Shown here: positions 53,100-62,360 of the stretch, piece by piece
Position numbering within the stretch: the stretch's first letter is position 1
How the letters are laid out: every line of letters starts with the position of its first letter
Assembly (NCBI GenBank): GCA_049599735.1
Contig: JBMYOX010000008.1
Span: 1 to 64,000 of the forward strand
Length of the DNA stretch: 64,000 bases
Origin: Pontibacterium sp049599735
Lineage (GTDB): Bacteria > Pseudomonadota > Gammaproteobacteria > Pseudomonadales > Balneatricaceae
Direction of reading: 5' to 3'
Program-made: the position numbers and the translations under genes
The notes under the pieces: generated by a model
Databases searched by the model: none
Told to the model about the DNA's origin: nothing
Seen by the model: the letters and a program-made list of their open reading frames with translations, nothing else

Positions 53100-53171
53100 A
53101 TGACAGCAGACTCTTATTCACAATGCTATTTTTTCCCCTGGTTCTGCCGGGGTTTTTTTTGTCTTTTTTAA
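53100..53171 (+). CDS. trpL: Candidate trp leader peptide
   Basis: A 23-codon frame (MTADSYSQCYFFPWFCRGFF then CLF) whose single Trp codon (53139-53141) lies inside the 5' arm of a terminator hairpin. Ribosome stalling there could control termination ahead of trpE. Only one Trp codon is present, the ribosome site is weak and trpE starts nearly 400 bases on, so this is uncertain. Confidence 0.35.
   Translation: MTADSYSQCYFFPWFCRGFFCLF
53135..53160 (+). terminator. Rho-independent terminator / attenuator upstream of trpE
   Basis: CCCC-T-GG (53135-53141) pairs with CCGGGG (53147-53152) around a TTCTG loop, with the T bulged, followed by eight T. It stops plus-strand transcripts starting in the 52981-53099 region, downstream of a TATACT box at 53042-53047. 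Confidence 0.75.
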
Positions 53172-53558
53172 AGCATAATTCTTTTTGCAGGTTGTTGTTT
53201 TATCCGTTGGGTAACTGCCGGTTCATCCGATGATCTGCGGATTACGGTTGATTCGAAGCCAGCGCTGCTATATCGTTTCCTCTCCCCTGTTAATTGAATA
53301 CGATTTTATAAAAGCGACCTGTCGTGAATTCATTTGAGTCTCTGCAAAATGTTGGTGCCCTGGCCTGTTTGCCTTATATTGGCGAACGATGGCGATGGTG
53401 TGTCTGAAACGAGTCCCTGTTAACTCGTTGCAGCCCTGATCCTGTTTGCAGTACAGACTTTCCGCTTTGCCTGTTCTATGTCTTTTAAGCTGATCACTGT
53501 ACTTTTGCCAATGGCTGTAACGACCTGAATATCCCCGATTTCAGTTTGAGAGCATAAA
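53172..53558. promoter_or_regulatory. trpE upstream region
   Basis: 387 bases without a gene. It contains a 7-bp inverted repeat (AACGAGT 53408-53414 / ACTCGTT 53423-53429) that could be an operator or hairpin. I see no second leader peptide rich in Trp. Confidence 0.45.
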
Positions 53559-55037
53559 ATGACCCCTGAACAATTCGCTGAGCTGGCAGCCCAACAGTAC
53601 AACCGCATCCCTGTTATACGTGAAGTCCTCGCAGACCTTGATACCCCTTTGTCTACTTATATGAAGCTGGCAGATGCCCCTTACTCTTATCTGCTGGAAT
53701 CTGTTGAAGGGGGTGAAAAATGGGGGCGTTATTCCATCATTGGCTTGCCTTCACGTACGGTATTAAAAGTATCGGGCCACGATATCCGCATCGAAACTGA
53801 AGGTGAGCTGGTTGAGTCACACCAGATGGAAGATCCCTTAGCGTTTGTTGAAAGTTTCCAGCAGCGTTATAAAGCACCGGATTTACCCGGATTGCCACGC
53901 TTTAACGGCGGGCTGGTGGGCTATTTTGGTTATGACTGTGTGCGTTATGTAGAAAAACGCCTGAAAGACAGCACGCCTGAAGACGTACTGGGCACACCAG
54001 ATATTCTTTTGATGGTGTCTGATGAGCTGGTGGTTGTTGATAACCTCAGTGGCAAACTAGTGCTGATTTGTCATGCTGACCCGCGTGAAACTGATGCTTA
54101 TGAACAGGCACAGCTTAAGCTCGATGCGCTGGTTAAAAAGCTGCGCTTCAGTGTGCCTCAGTCTGAGGTGAGTGTCGGACGTGAAGTGGATGAAAATGAA
54201 TTTGAATCCAGCTTTGGCGAAGATGAGTTCAAGCAGTCGGTAGAGCGCATTAAAGAATACATCTTGTCGGGTGATGTGATGCAAACGGTGATATCCCAGC
54301 GTATGTCCATCCCCTTTGAAAGCCGTCCGCTGGATTTATACCGGGCTTTGCGCTGCCTGAATCCTTCACCTTATATGTATCTGCTAAATCTGGGTGACTT
54401 TCATGTGGTTGGCTCTTCGCCGGAGATTCTTGCCCGTGTTGAAGAGGGTGTGGTCAGTGTGCGGCCGATTGCGGGAACCCGTCGCCGGGGTGGGACTGAA
54501 GAAGAAGACAAGGCCATGGAGCAGGAATTACTGGCAGACCCTAAAGAAATTGCCGAGCATCTGATGCTGATTGACTTAGGTCGCAACGATGTGGGCCGTG
54601 TTGCCGAAATCGGGGCTGTGGAGCTGACCGATAAGATGGTTGTTGAGCGTTACTCCCATGTGATGCATATCGTCTCAAACGTGAATGCCAAACTGAAGCC
54701 CGGTGTCAGTGCGATGGATGTTTTACGGGCAACCCTGCCTGCAGGCACCCTGAGCGGCGCACCTAAAGTGCGGGCAATGGAAATTATTGATGAGATGGAG
54801 CCGGTTAAACGGGGTGTTTACGGCGGCGCGGTAGGTTACCTGTCGTGGAACGGTAATATGGATACTGCGATTGCGATCCGTACGGCGGTGATTAAAGACA
54901 AAACTCTGCATATACAGGCAGGGGCGGGTGTGGTGGCTGATTCAATTCCCCGTCTTGAGTGGAAAGAGACCATGAATAAAGGCCGTGCGATTTTCCGTGC
55001 GGTGGCCATGGTCGAAAAAGGCTTAGACAATCTTTAA
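53559..55037 (+). CDS. trpE: Anthranilate synthase component I
   Basis: A 492-aa chorismate-utilising enzyme, the first committed step to tryptophan. The feedback site motif SYLLESVEGGEKWGRYSIIG is near residue 46. The catalytic half includes PSPYMYLLNLGDFHVVGSSPE, RPIAGTRRRG, LIDLGRNDVGRV and LSGAPKVRAMEIIDE. It works with TrpG. Separate trpE and trpGDC with other genes between is common in pseudomonads; here they are adjacent, 25 bases apart. Confidence 0.97.
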   Translation: MTPEQFAELAAQQYNRIPVIREVLADLDTPLSTYMKLADAPYSYLLESVEGGEKWGRYSIIGLPSRTVLKVSGHDIRIETEGELVESHQMEDPLAFVESFQQRYKAPDLPGLPRFNGGLVGYFGYDCVRYVEKRLKDSTPEDVLGTPDILLMVSDELVVVDNLSGKLVLICHADPRETDAYEQAQLKLDALVKKLRFSVPQSEVSVGREVDENEFESSFGEDEFKQSVERIKEYILSGDVMQTVISQRMSIPFESRPLDLYRALRCLNPSPYMYLLNLGDFHVVGSSPEILARVEEGVVSVRPIAGTRRRGGTEEEDKAMEQELLADPKEIAEHLMLIDLGRNDVGRVAEIGAVELTDKMVVERYSHVMHIVSNVNAKLKPGVSAMDVLRATLPAGTLSGAPKVRAMEIIDEMEPVKRGVYGGAVGYLSWNGNMDTAIAIRTAVIKDKTLHIQAGAGVVADSIPRLEWKETMNKGRAIFRAVAMVEKGLDNL

Positions 55038-55062
55038 ACCTCTCAGGGTTAGGTAAATAAAC

Positions 55063-55641
55063 ATGTTGTTAATGATAGATAACTACGACTCTTTCACCTA
55101 TAACGTTGTGCAGTATTTTGGTGAGCTGGGCGCAGAGGTTGAAGTGTACCGTAACGATGAGATCACCATTGATGCGATCGAGGCAAAACAGCCGGATCAT
55201 CTGGTGATTTCTCCTGGTCCTTGTACGCCTAATGAGGCGGGTATTTCGGTTGAGGCCCTGCTGCATTTTGCCGGAAAACTGCCTATTTTTGGTATTTGCC
55301 TGGGTCATCAGAGTATCGGTCAGGCATTTGGCGGTAATATTGTAAGGGCCAAACAAGTAATGCACGGCAAAACCTCCCCGGTGTATCACAATAATGCCGG
55401 TGTTTTTGAGGGGCTGAATAATCCGGTAGAAGTGACCCGTTACCATTCTCTGGTGATTGATCAGGCCACATTACCTGATTGTCTGGAGGTTACCGCCTGG
55501 ACGCAGCATGCCGATGGCAGCCTTGATGAAATTATGGGTGTACGTCATAAAACACTGGATATAGAGGGGGTGCAGTTTCACCCCGAGTCAATTCTGACCG
55601 AGCAGGGCCACGAACTGCTGGCTAATTTCCTGAAAAGATAA
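55063..55641 (+). CDS. trpG: Anthranilate synthase component II (glutaminase)
   Basis: A 192-aa class I glutamine amidotransferase that supplies ammonia to TrpE. The nucleophile is in FGICLGHQSIGQAFGG (Cys near residue 79), and His/Glu are in VQFHPESILTEQGH. It begins MLLMIDNYDSFTYNVVQYFGE, as usual. It may also serve folate synthesis as PabA, since no separate pabA is seen. Confidence 0.97.
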   Translation: MLLMIDNYDSFTYNVVQYFGELGAEVEVYRNDEITIDAIEAKQPDHLVISPGPCTPNEAGISVEALLHFAGKLPIFGICLGHQSIGQAFGGNIVRAKQVMHGKTSPVYHNNAGVFEGLNNPVEVTRYHSLVIDQATLPDCLEVTAWTQHADGSLDEIMGVRHKTLDIEGVQFHPESILTEQGHELLANFLKR

Positions 55642-55661
55642 ACGAACAGGCTGGATAAAAC

Positions 55662-56684
55662 ATGGATATTAAACAGGCACTGGCGGTGGTGGTTGATCGT
55701 CAAGATCTAAGTTCAGATGAAATGAAAGCGGTCATGCGCCAGATTATGACCGGTGAAGCCACGTCAGCGCAGATTGGCGGCTTTTTGATTGCGATGCGTA
55801 TGAAAGGTGAAACCGTGGCTGAATTAACGGCGGCGGCATCGGTCATGCGGGAACTGGCAGTACCGGTCACTATTGCGGCGGATAATGCGGTCGATATCGT
55901 TGGCACCGGCGGTGACAGCTCTAACCTGTTTAATGTCTCCAGCGCCTCATCTTTTGTGGTGGCGGCGGCCGGTGGTAATGTGGCTAAGCATGGCAACCGC
56001 TCGGTTTCTTCCAGTTCCGGTTCGGCAGACTTGCTGGAAACGGCCGGTGTTAATCTGACGCTGACACCTGAGCAGGTGTCTCGTTGCATTGATGAGGTGG
56101 GGGTGGGTTTTATGTTTGCTCCTCAGCATCATAGCGCCATGAAACATGCAATTGGCCCGCGTAAAGAAATGGCCTTACGCACTTTATTTAATGTGCTGGG
56201 GCCGCTGACCAATCCTGCCAGTGCCAAACATTATCTGCTGGGTGTTTTTGACGGGGCTTTATGCCGCCCGCTGGCTGAAGCTTTGCAGGGGTTGGGGGCC
56301 AGACATGCACTGGTGGTGCATGCCGAAGATGGTTTGGATGAGATCAGCCTGGCAGCCAATACGCAGGTAGCCGAGTTAAAAAATGGTGTGATTACAGAGT
56401 ATAGCCTGACACCTGAAGATGCGGGTTTAGAGCGACAGAGCCTGGACGGCCTGCAGGTACAAAGCTCTGATGAAAGTTTGGCGCTGATTCGTGCAGCATT
56501 TGCCGGTGAAAATAGTAAAGCGGTGGATATGATTGCTTTGAATGCCGGTGCCGCGATTTATGCAGCAGATCTCGCAGATAGTCTGAAAGCCGGTGTGGAA
56601 AAAGCAAAACAGACCATTCTGAGTGGTGCGGCGGCAGATAAAGTCGAGCAGCTGGCGCAGTTTAGCCAGGCTTTTAAGGCTTAA
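55662..56684 (+). CDS. trpD: Anthranilate phosphoribosyltransferase
   Basis: A 340-aa enzyme. The PRPP site is VDIVGTGGDSSNLFNVS, with KHGNRSVSSSSGSADLLE beyond, and ALRTLFNVLGPLTNPA. It joins PRPP to anthranilate. Twenty bases after trpG. Confidence 0.97.
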   Translation: MDIKQALAVVVDRQDLSSDEMKAVMRQIMTGEATSAQIGGFLIAMRMKGETVAELTAAASVMRELAVPVTIAADNAVDIVGTGGDSSNLFNVSSASSFVVAAAGGNVAKHGNRSVSSSSGSADLLETAGVNLTLTPEQVSRCIDEVGVGFMFAPQHHSAMKHAIGPRKEMALRTLFNVLGPLTNPASAKHYLLGVFDGALCRPLAEALQGLGARHALVVHAEDGLDEISLAANTQVAELKNGVITEYSLTPEDAGLERQSLDGLQVQSSDESLALIRAAFAGENSKAVDMIALNAGAAIYAADLADSLKAGVEKAKQTILSGAAADKVEQLAQFSQAFKA

Positions 56685-56705
56685 CAAAACGGTTTATAGG
56701 TTAAT

Positions 56706-57518
56706 TTGATGTCTGATACTCCAACAATTTTAAAAAAAATTCTGGCCCGTAAAGCCGAAGAAGTGGCAGAGCGTTCTGCAAAAGTCTCTATTGCTGACCT
56801 TAAAGCGCAAATTATCACTCAAAAGGGCACTGAAACAGATCCCCGTGGTTTTGCTGACAGCATGGCGCGAGCTATGGCTGAGGGCCGTTCTGCCGTGATC
56901 GCTGAAGCTAAAAAAGCGAGCCCTTCTAAAGGCGTGATTCGTGAGCATTTTGTACCGGCTGATATTGCCCGTTCATATGAAGCCGGGGGTGCCAGCTGTT
57001 TATCGGTACTAACCGACGCTGATTTTTTTCAGGGATCTGAGGCATATTTACAAGAAGCCCGTGCCGCCTGCTCACTACCGGTTATTCGTAAAGATTTTAT
57101 TGTGGATGCTTATCAGGTTTATGAAGCCCGTGCGATGGGTGCCGATTGCATTTTGCTGATTGTGGCGGCTTTGTCGGATGAAAAGCTGGCTGAGCTGAAT
57201 AATCTTGCCCATGAATTAGGCATGGATGTGTTGGTGGAAGTGCATGGTGCAGATGAACTGGAACGCGCCTTGCCGCTGAATAATCGTCTTATTGGTATTA
57301 ATAACCGTGATCTGCACACCTTCACTCTGTCATTGAATAATACCTTTGAGCTGCTGGCGCGTATCCCGCAGGATCGTATCGTGGTGACTGAAAGCGGCAT
57401 TCATACACAGGATGATGTGGCGGTGATGCGTGAACATGCGGTGCATAGTTTTCTGGTCGGTGAGGCTTTTATGCGGGCTGAGAATCCGGGTCAGAAACTA
57501 AAAGAGCTTTTTGAATAA
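56706..57518 (+). CDS. trpC: Indole-3-glycerol phosphate synthase
   Basis: A 270-aa monofunctional TIM-barrel enzyme. It begins PTILKKILARKAEEVAERS and carries VIAEAKKASPSKGVIREHF, VIRKDFIVDAYQVYEARA and LIGINNRDLHTFTLSL. It lacks the fused phosphoribosylanthranilate isomerase of enteric bacteria. Last trp gene in this cluster; trpF, trpB and trpA must lie elsewhere. Confidence 0.96.
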   Translation: MMSDTPTILKKILARKAEEVAERSAKVSIADLKAQIITQKGTETDPRGFADSMARAMAEGRSAVIAEAKKASPSKGVIREHFVPADIARSYEAGGASCLSVLTDADFFQGSEAYLQEARAACSLPVIRKDFIVDAYQVYEARAMGADCILLIVAALSDEKLAELNNLAHELGMDVLVEVHGADELERALPLNNRLIGINNRDLHTFTLSLNNTFELLARIPQDRIVVTESGIHTQDDVAVMREHAVHSFLVGEAFMRAENPGQKLKELFE

Positions 57519-57567
57519 GCAGTTTTAGGCCCGGTTTAAGGGTTGTGATAAGTGCAGGGTAATAAAT

Positions 57568-57981
57568 ATGAGTATGAGTGCAAAAGTAAAATGGGATGGT
57601 GATGTGCGCTTTCAGGGCACCACGGGTTCTGGTTTTGACCTGATGATTGATGGTGAGCTGAAACAAGGTCCACGCCCTATGGAGTTACTGCTTCTGGGGT
57701 TGGGTGGTTGTACCAGTTATGACGTGGTGGGTATTCTGAAAAAAACGCGTCAGGATGTGGTGGACTGTGTTGCAGAAATTGATGCGCAGCGTGCTGATGA
57801 AGTGCCCGCGGTTTTTACCAGCATTCATGTGAAGTTTGTTGTGACAGGCCGTGACTTGAATGAAAAGAAGGTTGAACGGGCGGTTAAGCTATCCGCTGAG
57901 CAGTATTGTTCCGCTTCGCTGATGCTGGAACGTGGTGGGGTTAACATTACCCACAGTTATGAAATTGTTAATGTTGCCTGA
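57568..57981 (+). CDS. OsmC-family peroxiredoxin-like protein (YhfA type)
   Basis: A 137-aa protein with the OsmC fold. The two redox cysteines are in LLLGLGGCTSYDVVGIL and AEQYCSASLMLERG. The shorter length and sequence fit the YhfA branch, often found beside trp or crp genes. It probably handles peroxide or thiol stress. Confidence 0.88.
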   Translation: MSMSAKVKWDGDVRFQGTTGSGFDLMIDGELKQGPRPMELLLLGLGGCTSYDVVGILKKTRQDVVDCVAEIDAQRADEVPAVFTSIHVKFVVTGRDLNEKKVERAVKLSAEQYCSASLMLERGGVNITHSYEIVNVA

Positions 57982-57985
57982 GTAC

Positions 57986-58014
57986 TTGCTTAAGGTTGTT
58001 GCTCTGCGTATAAT
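57986..58014 (+). promoter_or_regulatory. Promoter of the rpsF operon
   Basis: TTGCTT (57986-57991), a 17-base spacer, then a perfect TATAAT (58009-58014). It should start RNA near 58021, giving a leader of about 70 bases before rpsF. Confidence 0.85.
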
Positions 58015-58020
58015 TTTGCG

Positions 58021-58089
58021 TCCTTGAAAATTAACCTCCTTGCTTTCGCATCTGTGCATACGAAGGCTATCAACCCGTAAGGAGCTGAA
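58021..58089 (+). promoter_or_regulatory. rpsF leader, possible S6:S18-binding structure
   Basis: The leader contains an imperfect hairpin (GCTTTCGCAT pairing with ATACGAAGGC) followed by ACCCGTAAGGAG, which includes the ribosome site. In many bacteria the rpsF leader binds the S6:S18 complex to limit its own translation. I infer the same here from position; the structure was judged by eye only. Confidence 0.4.
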
Positions 58090-58524
58090 ATGCGTCATTA
58101 CGAAATCGTATTCCTGGTTCACCCGAACCAGAGTGAACAGGTTCCGGCAATGGTCGAGCGTTACACTGGTGTAATCACTGGTGCTGACGGTCAGATCCAT
58201 CGTATGGAAGACTGGGGTCGTCGTCACCTGGCTTACCCAATCAACAACGCTCATAAAGCACACTACATTCTGATGAACGTTGAATGTGCTCAGGAATCTC
58301 TGGATGAGCTGGAAAATCTGTTCCGTTACAACGACGCTGTGCTGCGTAGCATGGTTATTCGTCGTAAAGCTGCAGTTACTGAAGTTTCTCCGATTAAAGC
58401 TGCCGAATCTCGTGAAGAGCGTAAGCCTCGTCGCGATGACCGCCCGGAAGCTAAACCAGAAGCTAAGCCAGAAGTTAAGCAGGACGAAGCGCCAGCTGAA
58501 ACTACTGAAGCTGCTGCTGAGTAA
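58090..58524 (+). CDS. rpsF: 30S ribosomal protein S6
   Basis: A 144-aa protein of the 30S platform that pairs with S18. The core (MRHYEIVFLVHPNQSEQV, EDWGRRHLAYPINNAHKAHY) is standard. The C-terminal tail is extended and highly charged, with a short repeat (EAKPEAKPEVKQ), ending in acidic residues. AAGGAG lies seven bases before the ATG. Confidence 0.98.
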   Translation: MRHYEIVFLVHPNQSEQVPAMVERYTGVITGADGQIHRMEDWGRRHLAYPINNAHKAHYILMNVECAQESLDELENLFRYNDAVLRSMVIRRKAAVTEVSPIKAAESREERKPRRDDRPEAKPEAKPEVKQDEAPAETTEAAAE

Positions 58525-58553
58525 TAACCTGACTCATTCTGAGGAGAGACCAA

Positions 58554-58781
58554 ATGGCTCGTTTTTTCCGTCGTCGTAAGTTCTGCCGTTTCACAGCTGA
58601 AGGTGTTCAGGAGATCGATTACAAAGATCTGGACACACTAAAAGGCTATGTTTCTGAAACTGGTAAAATTGTACCCAGCCGTATCACAGGTACTAAAGCA
58701 CGTTACCAGCGTCAGCTGGCCACTGCGATCAAGCGTGCGCGCTTTGTTGCTCTGCTGCCATACACTGACAGCCACCAGTAA
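58554..58781 (+). CDS. rpsR: 30S ribosomal protein S18
   Basis: A 75-aa basic protein (ARFFRRRKFCRFTAEGVQEI, ending RFVALLPYTDSHQ). It keeps one Cys in FCRF. It forms the S6:S18 pair in the platform. Strong GAGGAGAG site. Confidence 0.98.
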   Translation: MARFFRRRKFCRFTAEGVQEIDYKDLDTLKGYVSETGKIVPSRITGTKARYQRQLATAIKRARFVALLPYTDSHQ

Positions 58782-58834
58782 GTTGTGAATAAGCTGCCAA
58801 TATCTGGCAGAGAACTGATTAAGAGGTTTCCGAG

Positions 58835-59281
58835 ATGGAAGTAATCCTACTCGAAAAAATTGGTAAGCTGGGCGGCCTTGGTGACAAGGTTTCCGTTAAG
58901 CGCGGTTACGGTCGTAACTTCCTGATACCACAGGGCAAAGCTGTGCCTGCAACTGCAGACAACACCGCTAAATTTGAAGAGCGTCGTGCAGAACTTCAGG
59001 CTGCTGCGGCTGCCGCTCTGGCTGCTGCTGAAGCACGTGCTGAAGCACTGAACGAGAAAGAAGTAACCATCGTATCCAAAGCGGGTGACGAAGGTAAACT
59101 GTTCGGTTCTATCGGTACACGTGATATCGCTGATGCGATCACGGCTGCCGGCGCTGACGTTGAGAAAAGTGAAGTACGTTTGCCAGAAGGTGCGCTGCGC
59201 CACGTTGGTGAATTCGACGTTGCTGTTCAGGTACACCCTGAAGTAACGGCTGTTGTTAAGCTGACGGTTGTCGCTGAATAA
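58835..59281 (+). CDS. rplI: 50S ribosomal protein L9
   Basis: A 148-aa two-domain protein. The N-terminal motif is VILLEKIGKLGGLGDKVSVK and GYGRNFLIPQGKA; a long Ala-rich helix connects to the C-terminal domain (KLFGSIGTRDIADAI). Last gene of the operon before a strong terminator. Confidence 0.98.
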   Translation: MEVILLEKIGKLGGLGDKVSVKRGYGRNFLIPQGKAVPATADNTAKFEERRAELQAAAAAALAAAEARAEALNEKEVTIVSKAGDEGKLFGSIGTRDIADAITAAGADVEKSEVRLPEGALRHVGEFDVAVQVHPEVTAVVKLTVVAE

Positions 59282-59304
59282 TAACACTTCGCTTTTGCTT
59301 GAAT

Positions 59305-59343
59305 AAAAAAAGCACCCTGCCGGAAACGGCAGGGTGCTTTTTT
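59305..59343 (+). terminator. Rho-independent terminator after rplI
   Basis: GCACCCTGCCG (59312-59322) pairs perfectly with CGGCAGGGTGC (59327-59337) around GAAA, with A and T runs on either side. The symmetrical A/T flanks could let it act on both strands. Confidence 0.95.
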
Positions 59344-59453
59344 ATTGTCTGATTGCCGTACAATGGGCGTCTTAAGTTTATAAAGACCCGAATTCAGATG
59401 TTAATCTGCTTTCGGCATATCCACAGAACTTCAGTGATCTGGGTAGCACACCT

Positions 59454-60845
59454 ATGGATTATAACGATCTGGGCCAGGGTGAACTGGCAAGCATTAAAGT
59501 ACCCCCTCACTCTATCGAAGCGGAGCAGTCCGTGCTCGGCGGTTTGATGCTGGATAACAATGCCTGGGATACAGTCGCAGAAACGGTTATTGAGGATAAC
59601 TTTTATCGGCATGATCATCGGCTGATCTTCAGAACCATGACCAAGCTGGTGAATAATACCCGTCCGCTGGATGTGGTAACTCTCTCGGAAGAACTGGATC
59701 GTGTGGGTGAACTCGATAACGCCGGTGGTCTGGACTATCTGGTGGATCTGGCGCGAAATACGCCGAGCGCCTCAAATATCCGTGCTTACTCCGAAATTGT
59801 GCATGATCGTGCTTTGTTGCGCCAGATGATCACGGCAGCCAACGAAATTGCTGAGAACGCTTTTACACCAGATGGCCGTGCTTCTGAAGAAATTTTGAAT
59901 GAAGCCGAACAGAAAATTTTTCAGATTGCCGAAGAGCGCCCTAATCAGGGTGGTCCGGAAGAAATTAACGGCCTGTTAAAAAGAGCAGTTGAACGTATAG
60001 ATCATCTGTTTCAGAACGACAGTGATATGACCGGTGTGACAACCGGGTTTGATGATCTGGATAAAAAAACGGCGGGTTTGCAGCCGTCTGATCTGATTAT
60101 TGTAGCGGCCCGGCCGTCTATGGGTAAAACAACGTTTGCCATGAATCTGGTGGAAAATGCGCTGATGGCATCCAACCGTCCTGTGCTGGTGTTCAGTCTG
60201 GAGATGCCCGCAGACCAGTTGGTTACACGTATGTTATCTTCTCTCGGGCGTATCGATCAGACGCGTATGCGTACCGGTAAGCTGGAAGATGATGACTGGC
60301 CCCGTCTCACCACGGCTGTCAATATGATGCGTGATAAACCGCTGTTTATTGACGATACGGCGGGTATCAGCCCCAATGAAATGCGTGCTCGTGCACGGCG
60401 TATTGTGCGTGAACACGGTGATCTGTCGATGATCATGGTGGATTATCTTCAGTTGATGCAGATAAAAACAGGTAATAGCGAAGGCCGTACAGCTGAGATT
60501 TCAGAAATTTCCCGCTCGCTTAAGGCCCTGGCAAAAGAGCTTAAATGCCCGGTGGTGGCCCTGTCTCAGCTTAACCGTAGCCTGGAGCAGCGCCCGAATA
60601 AACGGCCGGTTAACTCCGACTTACGTGAATCCGGCGCTATCGAGCAGGATGCCGATGTGATTATGTTTATCTACCGTGACGAGGTTTATAACGAAGATTC
60701 ACCGGATAAAGGTGTTGCTGAAATTATTATTGGTAAGCAGCGTAATGGCCCAATTGGCACCAGCCGTCTGGCATTTATCGGTAAATTTACCAAGTTCGAA
60801 AACCTGGCAGCGGATGTGTACGCTCAGTATGCGGAAATGGAATAA
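59454..60845 (+). CDS. dnaB: Replicative DNA helicase DnaB
   Basis: A 463-aa hexameric helicase. The N-terminal domain (PPHSIEAEQSVLGGLMLDN) is standard. The ATPase shows Walker A VAARPSMGKTTFAMNL (about residue 218), Walker B LSMIMVDYLQLM, SQLNRSLEQRPNKRP and the RESGAIEQDADVIMF segment. No intein. It follows rplI after the terminator, in its usual place. Confidence 0.98.
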   Translation: MDYNDLGQGELASIKVPPHSIEAEQSVLGGLMLDNNAWDTVAETVIEDNFYRHDHRLIFRTMTKLVNNTRPLDVVTLSEELDRVGELDNAGGLDYLVDLARNTPSASNIRAYSEIVHDRALLRQMITAANEIAENAFTPDGRASEEILNEAEQKIFQIAEERPNQGGPEEINGLLKRAVERIDHLFQNDSDMTGVTTGFDDLDKKTAGLQPSDLIIVAARPSMGKTTFAMNLVENALMASNRPVLVFSLEMPADQLVTRMLSSLGRIDQTRMRTGKLEDDDWPRLTTAVNMMRDKPLFIDDTAGISPNEMRARARRIVREHGDLSMIMVDYLQLMQIKTGNSEGRTAEISEISRSLKALAKELKCPVVALSQLNRSLEQRPNKRPVNSDLRESGAIEQDADVIMFIYRDEVYNEDSPDKGVAEIIIGKQRNGPIGTSRLAFIGKFTKFENLAADVYAQYAEME

Positions 60846-60916
60846 GGCTTTTTAATATTATCAATCGGACAAGTACCGGGGATAAGGTTGCTCCGGTACT
60901 TGCCTGACTTTCAGTC

Positions 60917-62248
60917 TTAATTAAACTGGTGGTAAGTATCAAAAATCTCGTTGCTTCTGTCCTCTGTATCATAGAGGTAGCGGGACCAGGCCAGGCTGTT
61001 AAACGGAATGTTTTTCCCATCTCGCCTGAAGGTAGTGATTAAATTAGCAACAAACGCCGGATCCATGTCATCTTCAGAAACGCTGGTATCTATAATCAGA
61101 GGATCAAAATGATTTTCTGAGCTGCCACAAATAAAAGCCCGCTTTCTGAATAAGCCGTAGAGAACCTTATAGATAGAGGTTTGACCTACGTGTTTTAGTT
61201 CTGGCTCCATGGACATTTTTTTTGAGAGTTCACTCATTTTAATGCCGTTGTCATAGTTCTTTAAATTAAGAGCTATGTTCTGGTAAATGGTGCTTCTTTC
61301 GTTATAAGTGGGAATAGTGGCTTTTAATTTTTTAAGGACAAAATCTTTATATTGCTCAATTAGATAGGTAATATCGTCTTTTTCAATCGCCGGGCTGCCT
61401 GCCTCTTCCTGATACTCAAAGTAGTTTTCAATTTCAGTATCAATGCAGGTTATTTGCATATCATTACCGTAACTGCTGGTGGTGATAAAACCTCTTTTTA
61501 TTGCCACTTCGCAGACGGATTTAAGATTGGTAAGGCCGTAATCTTTAAAATCAAGGTCTGATTTTAAAGCTCTCATCATTGGCGCAACCATTGAGCCTAA
61601 GGGTAAATTACCTTTAGATTCAACTGCTTTGACGGCTTCTATTAAGAGAGCAATAACTTCGTCTTCACTGCTACTGTCATTTTTATTATTAGTGACATCG
61701 TTATACAGAGTTTTAAATTCGTCCAGTTCCTGCTTGTCAGAAGATTTGTTAGAACCCGTAATTGAATCATGGTAATAAAAATGATCGCAGGCATTACGGT
61801 AATATTCTTTGGTAGAGTCTTTACTGCTGCCAATACCGATAACGGTTTTACCGATTTCTCTGAGCTTTGAAAATAAAGGTACATAATCTCTGTCATCGGC
61901 AATAACAACAAAGGTATCTATAGTGGGATTAGAGTAGGCAATGGATAATGCATCGATTACCAACTTTATATCGGAAGAGTTTTTGTAGCGGTTAATATGC
62001 CGCACATCTTCATGTTGAATCAGGTTGTTTTGCAGCATGACACGAATTTCTTCTTTTCGGGTATGCTCTATAGGTATTTTATAAATATCACCAAAAGATT
62101 TTCGTACCACAACCCGTCCATGTTCTGTCATTCGGCGCAGGTCCTGCGTTAAATCTAAGGGTAGGCCTAAGGCGAGGCAAAAACCGGTGAAGTTTTCAAG
62201 GTCGACAAAAAGTGCGACTTGCTCCCTGTTAGAGGTGTTGCTTTGCAC
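60917..62248 (-). CDS. NYN-domain nuclease-like protein with LOTUS/OST-HTH region
   Basis: About 443 aa. The N-terminal NYN (PIN-like) domain has its acidic residues in VALFVDLENFTGF, NSSDIKLVIDAL and FVVIADDRDYVPLFSKL. A middle block (LLIEAVKAVESKGNLPLGSM, SDLDFKDYGLTNLKSVCEVA) reads as an OST-HTH/LOTUS domain, which binds RNA. A second helical region follows. I choose the GTG at 62248 because AAGGAG lies seven bases upstream and the NYN domain starts soon after; ATGs upstream lack a site. The gene is AT-rich compared with its neighbours and stands alone, so it may be acquired. A role in RNA turnover or defence is inference. Confidence 0.75.
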   Translation of the reverse strand: MQSNTSNREQVALFVDLENFTGFCLALGLPLDLTQDLRRMTEHGRVVVRKSFGDIYKIPIEHTRKEEIRVMLQNNLIQHEDVRHINRYKNSSDIKLVIDALSIAYSNPTIDTFVVIADDRDYVPLFSKLREIGKTVIGIGSSKDSTKEYYRNACDHFYYHDSITGSNKSSDKQELDEFKTLYNDVTNNKNDSSSEDEVIALLIEAVKAVESKGNLPLGSMVAPMMRALKSDLDFKDYGLTNLKSVCEVAIKRGFITTSSYGNDMQITCIDTEIENYFEYQEEAGSPAIEKDDITYLIEQYKDFVLKKLKATIPTYNERSTIYQNIALNLKNYDNGIKMSELSKKMSMEPELKHVGQTSIYKVLYGLFRKRAFICGSSENHFDPLIIDTSVSEDDMDPAFVANLITTFRRDGKNIPFNSLAWSRYLYDTEDRSNEIFDTYHQFN

Positions 62249-62360
62249 CCTAATACTCCTTATTTGATTTATGTGATGACGCGGTAACATCAGAGTTTGT
62301 GTTGTGAATGGGTAACCGTGATGCATGCATCACGGTGCCCTTAATCCGTATAATTCTACC

